Positions 18,215 to 26,935 of a stretch of 64,000 nucleotides of DNA are shown one piece after another. Origin of the DNA: Pseudoalteromonas sp. T1lg48 (GTDB lineage: Bacteria > Pseudomonadota > Gammaproteobacteria > Enterobacterales > Alteromonadaceae); the NCBI RefSeq assembly GCF_002964785.1, contig NZ_PQCC01000018.1, positions 744,001-808,000 on the forward strand, read 5' to 3'. The notes below the pieces were generated by a model. That model was given only the letters and a program-made list of their open reading frames with translations, searched no databases and was not told the origin of the DNA. The first letter of the stretch is position 1, and each line of letters starts with the position of its first letter. The translations under genes and the position numbers were made by a program.

Positions 18215-18367
18215 ATGAGCCAAAAACGAGCCTTCTACCGCGTGCACAATAAGGTGATCTATATGTCATTTAAACGCTCCGACACGAGCGATAATGACCC
18301 TGCCGATTTACAATCACAATCCCCTAAAAAGCTCGCCCAGGTAATTAGGCTACAGCGTAAGCGCTAG
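18215..18367 (+). CDS. Small basic protein, 50 residues
   Basis: A short frame beginning MSQKRAFYRVHNKVIYM and ending VIRLQRKR. GGAG lies 8 bases before the ATG, and a TATACT box (18184-18189) sits upstream at a plausible distance. The product is strongly basic at both ends. No family recognised. The clear ribosome-binding site and otherwise empty surroundings favour a real gene, but conservation is untested. Confidence 0.5.
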   Translation: MSQKRAFYRVHNKVIYMSFKRSDTSDNDPADLQSQSPKKLAQVIRLQRKR

Positions 18368-18390
18368 CTATCTAGCCGTATTATGCCGAA

Positions 18391-18699
18391 TCAAGCCACG
18401 GAGCCCCGCAAGGTATCCAACCACTGCTGCGGGTTGGCCAAAATAAATTCATAGGCTTGCCCATTGGTAAGAGTAATTTTTATCGCCTCACTCGATAAGG
18501 GCACAATGCCACCGGCCTTTGCGGTGGTAGTTTGTACTTCGACGATAGCGCTGCGAGAAAAAGCATAGGGCCCTAGGCCAAATTTTTCATTGAAGGGGCT
18601 AAAACGAAGTTCGTTGTCGGTAAGAACTAATTCTCCATCGGCGCGCGCCACACCAAGCTGAGCCGTGGCGTTTGCAGATTTTAAAACAGGTGCTGACAT
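18391..18699 (-). CDS. PH/GRAM-like small domain protein
   Basis: A 102-residue protein whose pattern, GELVLTDNELRFSPFNEKFG then IVEVQTTTAK and IKITLTNGQAYEFIL with a final helix PQQWLDTL, fits a PH or GRAM-type fold. No membrane segment or signal is visible. The start at 18699 has AAGGA 7 bases upstream; the frame is open to 18765 but that part lacks a good start. Function is unknown. The family assignment is from the strand pattern only. Confidence 0.7.
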   Translation of the reverse strand: MSAPVLKSANATAQLGVARADGELVLTDNELRFSPFNEKFGLGPYAFSRSAIVEVQTTTAKAGGIVPLSSEAIKITLTNGQAYEFILANPQQWLDTLRGSVA

Positions 18700-18830
18700 A
18701 TCACATTCCTTTGCGGTTACTTTATTATTCCCCTGTAGCATTGAGGGCTCTATTTTTGATATCAAAAACCAGTCGCCAGCTTATAGCCTAGTGCCGATTT
18801 AATAAACAAAAAATTCAATACCTGAGAAGG

Positions 18831-19577
18831 TTACTTTTCAGTCTGCTTACTGCCCATGGGCCAAAACGGGATCACCGCAGGCACCCGCTTTTTATAATCC
18901 ACATAGACGTTACCGAAGCGCAACACCAAAGATTTTTCCTCGAAGTACAACCCAATAAAGATATAGACCGTCATGCACGTCGATAACATAAACTGGGTCA
19001 TGCTCATATAAGGTGTAAACCAAACGCCCATTAACACCCCGGTTTGAATTGGGTGGCGCACCATTTTATAAAGAAAAATTTCTTTAAATTCATGCCCCTC
19101 GTCTGGGTTCATGGACAAGCTTTGCTTTAACCCCATAAGGTGAAAATGATCTATCTCGAAGGTCGCCAAGACCAATATAAGCCAGCCAAAGACATGCAAG
19201 GCACGCAGTATAATCACGGCCACCTGGTTATCTGTATGCCATATCGTTCCCGCGAGAGGTTGCCAGTACAAACAAAAAGCGAACATAAAAAGGCCGGAAA
19301 TGAGTACATAGATGCTCCGCTCAACCGCAGCAGGTACAATTTGGGTCAGCCTTTCCTTAAACCGACTACGCGCCGCCAAGCTATGATGAAAGCCAAATAA
19401 CAGCATAATGGATAGGTTAATAAGCACCGCCTGTGTACTAGCATCGCCGACCGGCTCGGAATTGATATGCAGCGGCAAGAAACTCCATCCCCCCAAATAC
19501 AGCATAAATGCACCAAGCCCTGCCAGTCCGACAAGATAGGCAAAAACCCCAAAGAGTGAAACTAAGAGCTTTTTCAT
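18831..19577 (-). CDS. NnrU/MddA-like membrane methyltransferase family protein
   Basis: A 248-residue integral membrane protein with about six hydrophobic segments. The second half carries the isoprenylcysteine-methyltransferase-like core: FEIDHFHLMGLKQ, YKMVRHPIQTGVLMGVW, and EEKSLVLRFGNVYVDYKKRVP, where RHP and the EE...Y..Y residues bind S-adenosylmethionine in this superfamily. The order resembles MddA methanethiol S-methyltransferases, which make dimethyl sulfide, but NnrU-like proteins look similar, so the substrate is open. GGGGAG precedes the ATG by 7 bases. Monocistronic. Confidence 0.75.
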   Translation of the reverse strand: MKKLLVSLFGVFAYLVGLAGLGAFMLYLGGWSFLPLHINSEPVGDASTQAVLINLSIMLLFGFHHSLAARSRFKERLTQIVPAAVERSIYVLISGLFMFAFCLYWQPLAGTIWHTDNQVAVIILRALHVFGWLILVLATFEIDHFHLMGLKQSLSMNPDEGHEFKEIFLYKMVRHPIQTGVLMGVWFTPYMSMTQFMLSTCMTVYIFIGLYFEEKSLVLRFGNVYVDYKKRVPAVIPFWPMGSKQTEK

Positions 19578-19965
19578 ACTATAACTCCCCGACGTCTGTC
19601 GGCTCTGTATTGCGGACCTAGTGTTTAACCGCTTGAAGTACTAGTGGGCGATTGTGCTCCACCTCCTTGTCTGCAAACCCATAATTAACTATAGCCTTTA
19701 TCTGCGCTTATGATTGCCAAAAGATACACCCATTACTTATGCCTAATGTCAGTAGCGCGCCACAAAAATGTATAAGTAACAACTTGAGTTTAATGTTATT
19801 TTGAAATGAGCAAGCGGTGCCTCATTAATCAGGCCAGCCTTGGCTTGTCTCGCCAGTAACAGCGAACTGCAGCCGGGTGAAGCGACTGCTTGTTAGGGCA
19901 ACTGCCCGCAATCGCGGTATAAATACAGACTGTGCGATTAACAATACACACTTTAGGGAAAAAAG
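19578..19965. other. Intergenic region without a recognised gene
   Basis: 388 bases between divergent genes. It must hold the promoters of the membrane methyltransferase and of the CHMI-like gene. A TATAAA sequence lies near 19918-19923. Only a 17-codon frame without a ribosome-binding site was found. No repeat, tRNA or terminator is evident. Confidence 0.4.
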
Positions 19966-20310
19966 ATGCCACATTTTGTAATGGACTGCTCCGCCAGTAT
20001 TTTAACTTCCCATGACGAAGAATTTATTATCGAACAAATTCATCACGTGGCAGCTGCCAGCGGCTTGTTTGATGAAAACGATATTAAGGTGCGGCTAAAT
20101 CCATTTAAAAAGTATTCCGTGGGCAACAAGCGTGAGGATTTTATCCATGTTTTTGCCCATATCATGCAAGGACGATCCAAGGAGCAAAAAGCCCACTTGT
20201 CTCAGCAAGTTGTCGCAAAATTAGTTGCTCTGTTTCCCGAGGTGCCAAATATAGCCATGAATATTAGTGATTTTGAAAAGGCTACTTACTGCAACCGAGC
20301 CATGTTATAA
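19966..20310 (+). CDS. 5-carboxymethyl-2-hydroxymuconate isomerase (CHMI)-like tautomerase
   Basis: A 114-residue tautomerase-superfamily protein. It starts MPHFVMDCS, giving the N-terminal proline that acts as catalytic base once Met is removed. Later DFIHVFAHIMQGRSKEQKAHLSQ matches the second half of the fold. True CHMI acts in homoprotocatechuate breakdown, but no other gene of that pathway is nearby, so a general tautomerase role is equally possible. AGGG precedes the ATG. Followed closely by a cupin gene. Confidence 0.8.
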   Translation: MPHFVMDCSASILTSHDEEFIIEQIHHVAAASGLFDENDIKVRLNPFKKYSVGNKREDFIHVFAHIMQGRSKEQKAHLSQQVVAKLVALFPEVPNIAMNISDFEKATYCNRAML

Positions 20311-20397
20311 GGCGCGCAAAGTTAACAGCAACTAACGGTTAGCTCCATATTGGAGCCTATTCTCAAATCAAACTCATCCACCACAGGGGAAAAACGA

Positions 20398-20709
20398 GTG
20401 AAGATCATCAGAAGCAAAGAATTCGTAGCCAATCAAGCCTGGGGCGCCTTGGATATCGCCAATATGAATGGCATAACCACAAGATTGCATTGGACCGATA
20501 GCCCTTATAAATGGCACACAAATGACGGTGAAGAAGTCTTTGTGGTATTGGATGGTGTAGTTGAGATGTTTTATCGCGAGCATGGCCAGGAGGCCTCAAC
20601 TATTTTAACGGCGGGCGATATATTCTTTGCCTCGGTAGGGACTGAGCATGTCGCACACCCCAAGGTGGCCTCAAGAATCTTAGTAGTAGAAACCGAGGGC
20701 AGCGTCTAA
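20398..20709 (+). CDS. Cupin domain protein
   Basis: A 103-residue single cupin barrel: KWHTNDGEEVFVVLDGVVEMFY is cupin motif 1 with the metal-ligand pattern H(X)nE, and AGDIFFASVGTEHVAHP is motif 2. The GTG at 20398 is chosen because AGGGGA lies 8 bases upstream; a TTG at 20350 is possible but has no such site. Probably co-transcribed with the CHMI-like gene 88 bp upstream. Substrate unknown. Confidence 0.8.
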   Translation: MKIIRSKEFVANQAWGALDIANMNGITTRLHWTDSPYKWHTNDGEEVFVVLDGVVEMFYREHGQEASTILTAGDIFFASVGTEHVAHPKVASRILVVETEGSV

Positions 20710-20720
20710 AGCACCAGGTT

Positions 20721-20757
20721 AAAACAGAGGTCGGTAGCAAACACCAACCTCTGTTGG
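20721..20757 (-). terminator. Terminator after tyrA
   Basis: A 9-bp stem (AACAGAGGT/ACCTCTGTT) extended by GG/CC after one mismatch. Read on the minus strand it ends in a short T run just past the tyrA stop. It may also act for the convergent cupin gene. Confidence 0.6.
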
Positions 20758-20770
20758 GGCGTGTAAATAA

Positions 20771-21910
20771 TTAATCCAGCACCTTGGCATCATTGGCCTT
20801 GTTAAGCAGTGCCCGACTTTGGCGCAAAAACTGATCGCTGGCATCGCTAAAAAAGCGCTTGGCATCACTGAAGGCTGAGATTAAGGCGTCCTTATCTCTG
20901 TCGCGAAGCATACTCAGGGTCTGCTCATAGGTGTTTTGATACTCTTCAAGTAGCGGCTCGACGCGGTCAAACTGCGCCAGCATAATATCGCTATAGAGCT
21001 CGGGGCTTTGCGCAAATAAGCGTCCGACCATCATCAGCTCTAACTGGTAGATGGGCGAGGAGCAATCGCGAATTTCCTGCAAGCTGTGCTCTTGACGGGC
21101 AAGGAACTGGCCATATACAAAGGTGGTTAAGTGGCGCATCACCTGAATTATCTGCATGGCCTCGTCATGTTTGCGGGCGCTCATTTCTACGAGCTGACAG
21201 CCCCAGACTTTAAGCTGAGCTTGCAGGGCGTCTCCTGCCTTACTCTCACGACCTGGACACACCACCACGGTTTGTTTCACCCAGTGACTGATATCCGGAC
21301 CGAACATCGGGTGTAAGCCCAGTACAGGGCCGCTGTGCTTCTGTGTAAGCGCCGCTAAGGGTTTTTCCTTAACCGAGGTTATGTCCACCAATAACGCATC
21401 ATCATCGAGCGCAGGGAGCGCTTTAACGACTTTTTCTACCGCATTGATGGGCACACTGATAATCACACACTTTGCGCCTCGAATAACCTCTTCGGCTTTA
21501 TCTTGTTGTTGCTCCTCCTTATCGAGGATGCGCACCTCAATGCCACTGCGCGTAAGCTGCTTGGCAAACAGCTGACCCATGGCACCACGACCACCGACGA
21601 TAACCACGGGGCTGAGCTCGGGGCACACGCAGGCTAACTCGCTTTGTTGATTCTGATAGGCCTCACGCATCATACGACGGAGAATATCTTCGACCAGATC
21701 GGGATTGACCCCCTGTTGCTGTGCCTGTGCACGGCGCTCAGCGATCAGCTTGGCCTCGCGATCGGGGGCATGAAGGGGAGCACCGTAACGCTGCTTGACC
21801 TTACCGACCTGCTCGGTGATCTGATTGCGTTTTGCTAAAAGGCGGACTAATTCACTGTCGCAGGCGTCTATTTCGCTGCGTAGTTGGGCTAACTGCTGCT
21901 CGGCTGACAT
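20771..21910 (-). CDS. tyrA: T-protein: chorismate mutase/prephenate dehydrogenase
   Basis: Converts chorismate through prephenate to 4-hydroxyphenylpyruvate in tyrosine synthesis. Residues 1 to about 90 are an AroQ chorismate mutase (LRSEIDACDSELVRLLAKRNQ, HAPDREAKLI). A Rossmann fold begins VVIVGGRGAMG at 102-112, and LHPMFGPD and IQVMRHLTTFVYG are in the dehydrogenase domain. At 379 residues it is close to the E. coli enzyme. There is almost no Shine-Dalgarno before the ATG; instead two TyrR-box-like sites lie directly upstream. In many relatives it is close to pheA; here about 20 kb separates the two. Confidence 0.97.
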   Translation of the reverse strand: MSAEQQLAQLRSEIDACDSELVRLLAKRNQITEQVGKVKQRYGAPLHAPDREAKLIAERRAQAQQQGVNPDLVEDILRRMMREAYQNQQSELACVCPELSPVVIVGGRGAMGQLFAKQLTRSGIEVRILDKEEQQQDKAEEVIRGAKCVIISVPINAVEKVVKALPALDDDALLVDITSVKEKPLAALTQKHSGPVLGLHPMFGPDISHWVKQTVVVCPGRESKAGDALQAQLKVWGCQLVEMSARKHDEAMQIIQVMRHLTTFVYGQFLARQEHSLQEIRDCSSPIYQLELMMVGRLFAQSPELYSDIMLAQFDRVEPLLEEYQNTYEQTLSMLRDRDKDALISAFSDAKRFFSDASDQFLRQSRALLNKANDAKVLD

Positions 21911-21912
21911 GG

Positions 21913-21951
21913 TGTAAACTTAAAATTACATAGGGTAAATCAATAGTTACA
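21913..21951 (-). promoter_or_regulatory. Two tandem TyrR-box-like operators upstream of tyrA
   Basis: Against the consensus TGTAAA-N6-TTTACA, the site at 21913-21930 (TGTAAACTTAAAATTACA) matches 11 of 12 positions, and the site at 21934-21951 (GGTAAATCAATAGTTACA) matches 10 of 12. Both keep the key G and C. They are 21 bp apart centre to centre, two helical turns. The first starts 2 bases from the tyrA start codon. This is the classic strong-plus-weak arrangement for TyrR repression by tyrosine. Confidence 0.75.
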
Positions 21952-22021
21952 CCGATACTAACACAATCAAAATGGAAAAGAAGAGGCAAGGGTTAGCTTA
22001 CATCAATTGCCGGTAAAAACC

Positions 22022-22055
22022 AAAACGGGCCAGCTATTGCTAGCTGGCCCGTTTT
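22022..22055 (-). terminator. Terminator of the rplS operon
   Basis: A perfect 14-bp stem, AAAACGGGCCAGCT with AGCTGGCCCGTTTT, and a 6-base loop downstream of rplS on the minus strand. Confidence 0.9.
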
Positions 22056-22080
22056 ATGACGTCTTAGTATGACGCGCGTA

Positions 22081-22440
22081 TTAATTAAGCTTTTCTTTAA
22101 TACGTGCAGACTTACCAGAACGCTCACGCAAGTAGTAAAGCTTAGCGCGACGTACTGCACCACGGCGCTTAACTGCGATGCTGCTAACAAGAGGGCTGTG
22201 CGTTTGGAATACACGCTCAACGCCTTCACCGCTCGAGATCTTACGAACTGTGAATGCTGAGTGTAGGCCACGGTTACGCTTAGCGATTACAACACCTTCA
22301 AAGGCCTGTAGACGCTCTTTTTCACCTTCTTTTACACGTACCTGTACAACTACTGTGTCACCAGCGCCGAACGCAGGTACGTCTTGCTTAAGCTGTTCAG
22401 CTTCAAGCTCTTTAATAATATTTTGGTTTACTTTTGCCAT
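22081..22440 (-). CDS. rplS: 50S ribosomal protein L19
   Basis: A 119-residue L19, located at the 30S-50S interface. Motifs [53 protein letters not shown] and [19 protein letters not shown] are typical along the whole length. The start MAKVNQNII at 22440 is chosen; an in-frame extension of four codons has no support. Last gene of the rpsP-rimM-trmD-rplS operon and followed by a strong terminator. Confidence 0.98.
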   Translation of the reverse strand: MAKVNQNIIKELEAEQLKQDVPAFGAGDTVVVQVRVKEGEKERLQAFEGVVIAKRNRGLHSAFTVRKISSGEGVERVFQTHSPLVSSIAVKRRGAVRRAKLYYLRERSGKSARIKEKLN

Positions 22441-22484
22441 TTTATTTCTCACTTTCCTAGGTGTAACTGTCTTCTAGCCACAAG

Positions 22485-23237
22485 CTATTTGGTTTCCTGC
22501 TGATATTCAGCAAGTAAACTTGCTTGCTCCTCAGTCAGAGCTAGGTTTTGCAACAAGTCTGGACGTCTTTTCCAAGTCCTTCCGAGTGACTGCTTAAGCC
22601 GCCATTTCGCAATTTCCTGGTGGTTACCACTCAGTAAAACTGGTGGAACCGATTTACCATCCAATATTTCTGGCCGAGTATAGTGTGGACAATCAAGCAA
22701 GCCATCCGAAAATGAGTCTTGCTCAGCCGATTGGTTATGACCTAACACCCCTGGCACTAATCGCGCGACTGCGTCGATTAATGTCATGGCCGGTAGCTCA
22801 CCACCGCTGAGGATAAAATCCCCAATCGACCATTCTTCATCGATATAGGACTCGATGATCCGTTCATCTATACCTTCGTAACGACCAGCTACTAAAATCA
22901 GTTTATCGCTCTGAGCAAGCTCTTGTGCGCCTTGCTGATCTAGCTTTCGCCCTTGAGGCGACATATAAATTACCTTAGCACCCTCGCCCGCAGCCGCTTT
23001 GGCATCGAGTATGGCTTGCTTTAATGGTTCAACCATCATCAACATGCCAGGACCACCGCCATAAGGGCGATCATCCACTGTACGATGCTTATCCGTCGCG
23101 TAATCGCGTGGGTTCCAACAGTGAAAGTCGATTAAACCGCGCTTCACCGCTCGGCCTGTAACGCCTTGTTCAGTAATAGCTGAAAACATCTCGGGGAAGA
23201 GGCTAATTACCCCCACCCATAAAGGTGCTTGCGCCAT
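22485..23237 (-). CDS. trmD: tRNA (guanine37-N1)-methyltransferase
   Basis: Methylates G37 next to the anticodon with S-adenosylmethionine, preventing frameshifts. The 250 residues include [56 protein letters not shown] and [15 protein letters not shown], the trefoil-knot cofactor site. The start codon overlaps the rimM stop by one base, indicating coupled translation in the operon. Confidence 0.98.
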   Translation of the reverse strand: MAQAPLWVGVISLFPEMFSAITEQGVTGRAVKRGLIDFHCWNPRDYATDKHRTVDDRPYGGGPGMLMMVEPLKQAILDAKAAAGEGAKVIYMSPQGRKLDQQGAQELAQSDKLILVAGRYEGIDERIIESYIDEEWSIGDFILSGGELPAMTLIDAVARLVPGVLGHNQSAEQDSFSDGLLDCPHYTRPEILDGKSVPPVLLSGNHQEIAKWRLKQSLGRTWKRRPDLLQNLALTEEQASLLAEYQQETK

Positions 23238-23773
23238 TAAAAACCTGGGTCCCAGTCCACAGTAATTTGGCGAGCTTCATGATCCACGTTCTGAATAACC
23301 GAATCGGTTAAAAACGGGATTAAACGCTCACCCTTACCAAACGCATCTTTGCTATTTGCTTTCACAACTAGCACGTCGTTTGAGCCTGTCTCCATCAAGT
23401 CATCAACTTGGCCTAGGTCATAACCTTTATCGGTTACAACAGCCATGCCAATGAGATCTCGCCAATAGAACTCGCCTTCCGGCAGTTCTGGAAGTTGCGC
23501 TGCATACACAGAAATTTCCGCATTGGTAAAAGCCATTGCTTGGTCTCTGTCGTTTACTTGCGCGAACTTGGCGATAAAGCCTTTGTTGTGGCGACGCCAG
23601 TCACTCACTTCAAAGGTTTGCCATTTACCTTGTTGCCCTATCAACCATGGGCTGAAATCGAAGATCCCTTCGGGATCATCAGTAAATGAATGCACCTTAA
23701 GCCAACCCTTAATCCCATACGGGGCTCCGAGTTTGCCAACGACGATTGTAGAGGCTTGCTCTTGTTGACTCAT
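23237..23773 (-). CDS. rimM: Ribosome maturation factor RimM
   Basis: A 178-residue 16S rRNA processing factor that binds S19 during maturation of the 30S head. The N-terminal RimM domain ([28 protein letters not shown]) is followed by a PRC barrel ([43 protein letters not shown]). It sits 17 bp after rpsP and overlaps trmD by one base. Confidence 0.97.
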   Translation of the reverse strand: MSQQEQASTIVVGKLGAPYGIKGWLKVHSFTDDPEGIFDFSPWLIGQQGKWQTFEVSDWRRHNKGFIAKFAQVNDRDQAMAFTNAEISVYAAQLPELPEGEFYWRDLIGMAVVTDKGYDLGQVDDLMETGSNDVLVVKANSKDAFGKGERLIPFLTDSVIQNVDHEARQITVDWDPGF

Positions 23774-23790
23774 GGTTACACTTACGCCTA

Positions 23791-24039
23791 TTAAGCCGCT
23801 TTACGAGCGTCTTTAACTAACTTAGCTACGCGATCTGTAAGAGATGCACCTTGACCTACCCAGTGATCAACACGAGATAAATCTAAACGTACTTTTTCTT
23901 CCTGACCTGTAGCGATAGGGTTAAAGAAACCTACTTTCTCGATGAAGCGACCGTCACGCGAGAAACGGCTATCCGCAACCACAATTTGATAGAAAGGACG
24001 CTTCTTAGCGCCACCACGTTGCAAACGAATAGTTACCAT
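23791..24039 (-). CDS. rpsP: 30S ribosomal protein S16
   Basis: An 82-residue S16 with the family start [20 protein letters not shown], then [19 protein letters not shown] and [25 protein letters not shown] lies just before the ATG. First gene of the rpsP-rimM-trmD-rplS operon; a sigma-70-like promoter is visible about 70 bases upstream. Confidence 0.98.
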   Translation of the reverse strand: MVTIRLQRGGAKKRPFYQIVVADSRFSRDGRFIEKVGFFNPIATGQEEKVRLDLSRVDHWVGQGASLTDRVAKLVKDARKAA

Positions 24040-24106
24040 ACCGTCCTCTAAATAGATTGACTGTTTTCATTAATAAGTTTACCTCCCTATACAGGGAAGC
24101 TGGGGA

Positions 24107-24134
24107 ATTGTACGAATTTTTTGCCACAATGCAA
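24107..24134 (-). promoter_or_regulatory. Candidate sigma-70 promoter of the rpsP operon
   Basis: On the minus strand TTGCAT (24129-24134) is followed after 16 bases by TACAAT (24107-24112). The leader between this and rpsP contains a small hairpin (TCCCTGTATAGGGA, near 24082-24095), which could be regulatory but is not a recognised element. Confidence 0.55.
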
Positions 24135-24211
24135 GTAAGAACTGCATTTAATACTTGGTTTATGTCGGTTAAATGCTGATCCTAAGCCACTGTGAGCAGA
24201 GCAATTGCTGG

Positions 24212-24736
24212 TTATTCAAACAGCTGGTTATCAATCAGCTTGGCATATAAAAACGCATCAAAAAACTGAGCATTTTTATAAATCGCCTTTTGCAGGCGTC
24301 CTTCCTGAATAAAACCCGTTTTTAGAAGCACCTCTGCAGAGGCCTGGTTGCCGGCAAACACGCTGGCGTATATGCGCACCCAATTGCTCTGTTCTTGCAC
24401 TTCATGGAGAAACAACTTAAGTGCCCGCTGAGCATAGCCCTTGCCCCAATGGGCTTTACCAAGCCAATACCCCACTTCGGCACTGCGTTGGTACTCGTGC
24501 TCGCCTGGAAGTGCACCGATGCAGCCGACAAGCTCTCCATCCACCTCCACAGCCCTGGTAATGCCTGCTTTGCAGCCCTTACTCAGCCACCAGTTGGCAT
24601 CCGCCCTGGTATAGGGAAAAGGAATTTTAGAAGATAAAAAGCGCTGTACATCCGCATCATTGAGCAATGCAATCAGCGCGCTCTCATCACTCAATGCAAA
24701 TGGCCGTAAACGTAACAAGAGGGGCTTATTTAGCAT
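24212..24736 (-). CDS. GNAT family N-acetyltransferase
   Basis: A 174-residue acetyltransferase of the RimJ/RimL-like GNAT type: LRLRPFALSDESALIALLNDADVQRFL at the start, VGCIGALP, SAEVGYWLGKAHWGKGYAQRAL (acetyl-CoA loop with GKGYA), and IYASVFAGNQASAEVLLKTGF. Start at 24736 has GGGAG 5 bases upstream and overlaps the end of the DUF3750 gene by 11 bases; the frame runs further upstream only inside that gene. Substrate unknown. Confidence 0.88.
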   Translation of the reverse strand: MLNKPLLLRLRPFALSDESALIALLNDADVQRFLSSKIPFPYTRADANWWLSKGCKAGITRAVEVDGELVGCIGALPGEHEYQRSAEVGYWLGKAHWGKGYAQRALKLFLHEVQEQSNWVRIYASVFAGNQASAEVLLKTGFIQEGRLQKAIYKNAQFFDAFLYAKLIDNQLFE

Positions 24737-25253
24737 AGCCACTCCCGATTGCTGAAAAGGGCATGACCAATTCCAGTTCAGGCACCTGCAAACCAATCCA
24801 GGCTACAAAGGTATTGCTATTCGGGCCGGGGAACAAGGTATACTCATCGGCCCAAGGATAGCGTCCAGCGGCTTCTTTTATCTGCGGAATAAGTTGCTGA
24901 GCCTTTTCACCGCTGATAGATAAAAACTTCTCGGGCTTGGCGCCATACCAGTATCTATCCGGGGTTGGGGTGTTATAGGTGCGCAGCGCCGAACGGCCTC
25001 TGTCTACACCCCATCCCACCACTTCATATACCGTGTACTCTTGTGCGCCTTGCTCCTTGAGGGCGAACCAGGTATGCACCGCAAACCAGCCACGCCAACT
25101 AAAGGCATCGGCGGCATAAAATTCGATCACCGCCTGCGGCTGTGAAACAGGAGGCGCAATCCCCGCGGGCTCGCGACTGGCAGTACGCCAATCTGAATTG
25201 GCACAGCCGGAGACGAACAGTGTAAACAGGCAAACAATGAAGACTCGGAGCAT
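24726..25253 (-). CDS. DUF3750 family lipoprotein
   Basis: A 175-residue protein with lipobox VSGC, Cys at residue 17, so probably anchored to a membrane facing the periplasm. The body matches DUF3750: FSWRGWFAVHTWFALKEQ, YTVYEVVGWGVDRG, PDRYWYGAKPE, YPWADEYTLFPGPNSNTFVAWIG and VPELELVMPFSAIGSGY. The family's function is unknown. The GNAT gene overlaps its 3' end, forming a two-gene unit between rpsP and ffh. Confidence 0.85.
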   Translation of the reverse strand: MLRVFIVCLFTLFVSGCANSDWRTASREPAGIAPPVSQPQAVIEFYAADAFSWRGWFAVHTWFALKEQGAQEYTVYEVVGWGVDRGRSALRTYNTPTPDRYWYGAKPEKFLSISGEKAQQLIPQIKEAAGRYPWADEYTLFPGPNSNTFVAWIGLQVPELELVMPFSAIGSGYAK

Positions 25254-25326
25254 GGCATTAACCCATCAAAGCACGGCTATTTTCCTTACCAGTATTCCAT
25301 GAGCCATGTTGCTTTACAAACCCATA

Positions 25327-25356
25327 AAAAAAGCGTGACTGCTATCACGCTTTTTC
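25327..25356. terminator. Terminator after ffh (bidirectional form)
   Basis: An 11-bp stem AAAAAGCGTGA/TCACGCTTTTT with a short loop sits between the ffh stop and the DUF3750 gene start. A and T runs flank both sides. Confidence 0.85.
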
Positions 25357-25384
25357 TATTTTGCTTTTATACCAATTAAAAGGC

Positions 25385-26767
25385 TCAGAATTTCGGGCCG
25401 CCTGGGCCACCCATCATGCCCGGTGGCAACATGCCTTTCATACCGCGCATCATTTTCATCATGCCACCCTTGCCCTTCATCTTCTTCATCATCTTCTGCA
25501 TCTGCGTGAATTGCTTGAGCAGTTTATTGATTTCTTGCACCTGGGTGCCCGAACCTGCGGCAATACGCTTTTTGCGCGAGCCCTTGATGATTTCAGGGCG
25601 TGCTCGCTCTTTTGGGGTCATGGAATTGATGATGGCTTCCATCTGCACAAAGGTTTTGTCACTCATTTGCCCTTTTACCGCATCGGGAAGATTGCTCATA
25701 CCCGGCAGTTTATCGAGCATAGACATCATGCCGCCCATATTCTTCATTTGGCGCAGCTGATCGGCAAAGTCTTCCAAAGTAAAGCCGTCGCCTTTAAATA
25801 CCTTGTCGGCAACCTTGGCGGCTTTTTCCTTATCGACCTTCATTTCCACTTCTTCGATAAGCGACAATACGTCACCCATGCCAAGAATACGTGAAGCGAC
25901 ACGGTCCGGGTGGAAAGGCTCTAAGGCATCGGTGCGCTCACCCACACCGATAAATTTAATCGGCTTACCTGTGATATGACGAATCGACAGGGCCGCACCA
26001 CCACGGGCATCACCGTCGGTTTTAGTCAGGATCACACCAGAAAGCGGCAGGGCTTCGTCAAATGCTTTGGCCGTATTGGCCGCATCCTGACCCGTCATTG
26101 AGTCGACAACAAATAAGGTTTCAATCGGATTAATGGCGGCGTGTAGCTCTTTGATTTCGTCCATCATGTCGCTATCAACATGCAGACGACCGGCGGTATC
26201 CACGAGCACCACATCTATAAACTTTTTCTTCGCATGGCTAATGGCACCGGTAGCAATATCAACCGGCTTCTGGCTGATGTCGCTGGGGAAGAATTCCACG
26301 TCAACTTCGTTGGCCAGGGTTTCTAGCTGTTTAATCGCCGCCGGACGGTAAACGTCGGCACTGACCACTAGCACAGATTTTTTCTTGCGCTCTTTTAAGA
26401 ATTTAGCCAGTTTACCAACACTGGTTGTTTTACCGGCACCCTGAAGACCGGCCATCATGACCACAGCCGGTGGCTGGGCATTCAGGTTGAGCTCTTCGTT
26501 GGCCTCCCCCATGGCTTTTTCCAGCTCTTCACGGACGATTTTAATGAAAACCTGACCCGGGCTTAGGCTTTTTGTAACTTCTGTGCCAACCGCACGCTCT
26601 TTCACCTGCTTAACAAATTCACGTACAACAGGCAGAGCAACGTCGGCCTCAAGTAGCGCCATACGTACTTCGCGCAGCGTTTCTTTAATATTGTCTTCGG
26701 TAAGACGGCCGCGGCCACTAATATTTTTTAGGGTCTTTCCTAATCGTTCCTGAAGGTTTTCAAACAT
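25385..26767 (-). CDS. ffh: Signal recognition particle GTPase (SRP54)
   Basis: The 460-residue protein component of SRP, targeting inner-membrane proteins co-translationally with 4.5S RNA and FtsY. N domain first, then the G domain with GLQGAGKTTSVGKLA near 107-120, DTAGRLHVD, TKTDGDARGG and IGVGERTDALEPF. The C-terminal M domain is methionine-rich (MQKMMKKMKGKGGMMKMM). No signal peptide. Divergent from ypjD, a gene order shared with many gammaproteobacteria. Confidence 0.98.
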   Translation of the reverse strand: MFENLQERLGKTLKNISGRGRLTEDNIKETLREVRMALLEADVALPVVREFVKQVKERAVGTEVTKSLSPGQVFIKIVREELEKAMGEANEELNLNAQPPAVVMMAGLQGAGKTTSVGKLAKFLKERKKKSVLVVSADVYRPAAIKQLETLANEVDVEFFPSDISQKPVDIATGAISHAKKKFIDVVLVDTAGRLHVDSDMMDEIKELHAAINPIETLFVVDSMTGQDAANTAKAFDEALPLSGVILTKTDGDARGGAALSIRHITGKPIKFIGVGERTDALEPFHPDRVASRILGMGDVLSLIEEVEMKVDKEKAAKVADKVFKGDGFTLEDFADQLRQMKNMGGMMSMLDKLPGMSNLPDAVKGQMSDKTFVQMEAIINSMTPKERARPEIIKGSRKKRIAAGSGTQVQEINKLLKQFTQMQKMMKKMKGKGGMMKMMRGMKGMLPPGMMGGPGGPKF

Positions 26768-26935
26768 CGCTAACGAGTCCGTTGCTACTTACATTGACGC
26801 CGATTATAACTGAAAGCGAGGGGCAAATCCCAGTGGCAAGTGCAATGGATTCACATAATTAGATCTAGGCAAGCGTGTGTGCTTTACATACAATGTCCTT
26901 TTAAAGCATTCATTTAATTCCTTATAAAGGTCATT

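Noticed and set aside
25361..25894. Long plus-strand frame antisense to ffh
   Set aside because: His- and Leu-rich translation is the complement of the Met/Lys-rich M domain of Ffh; no start signal or family match.
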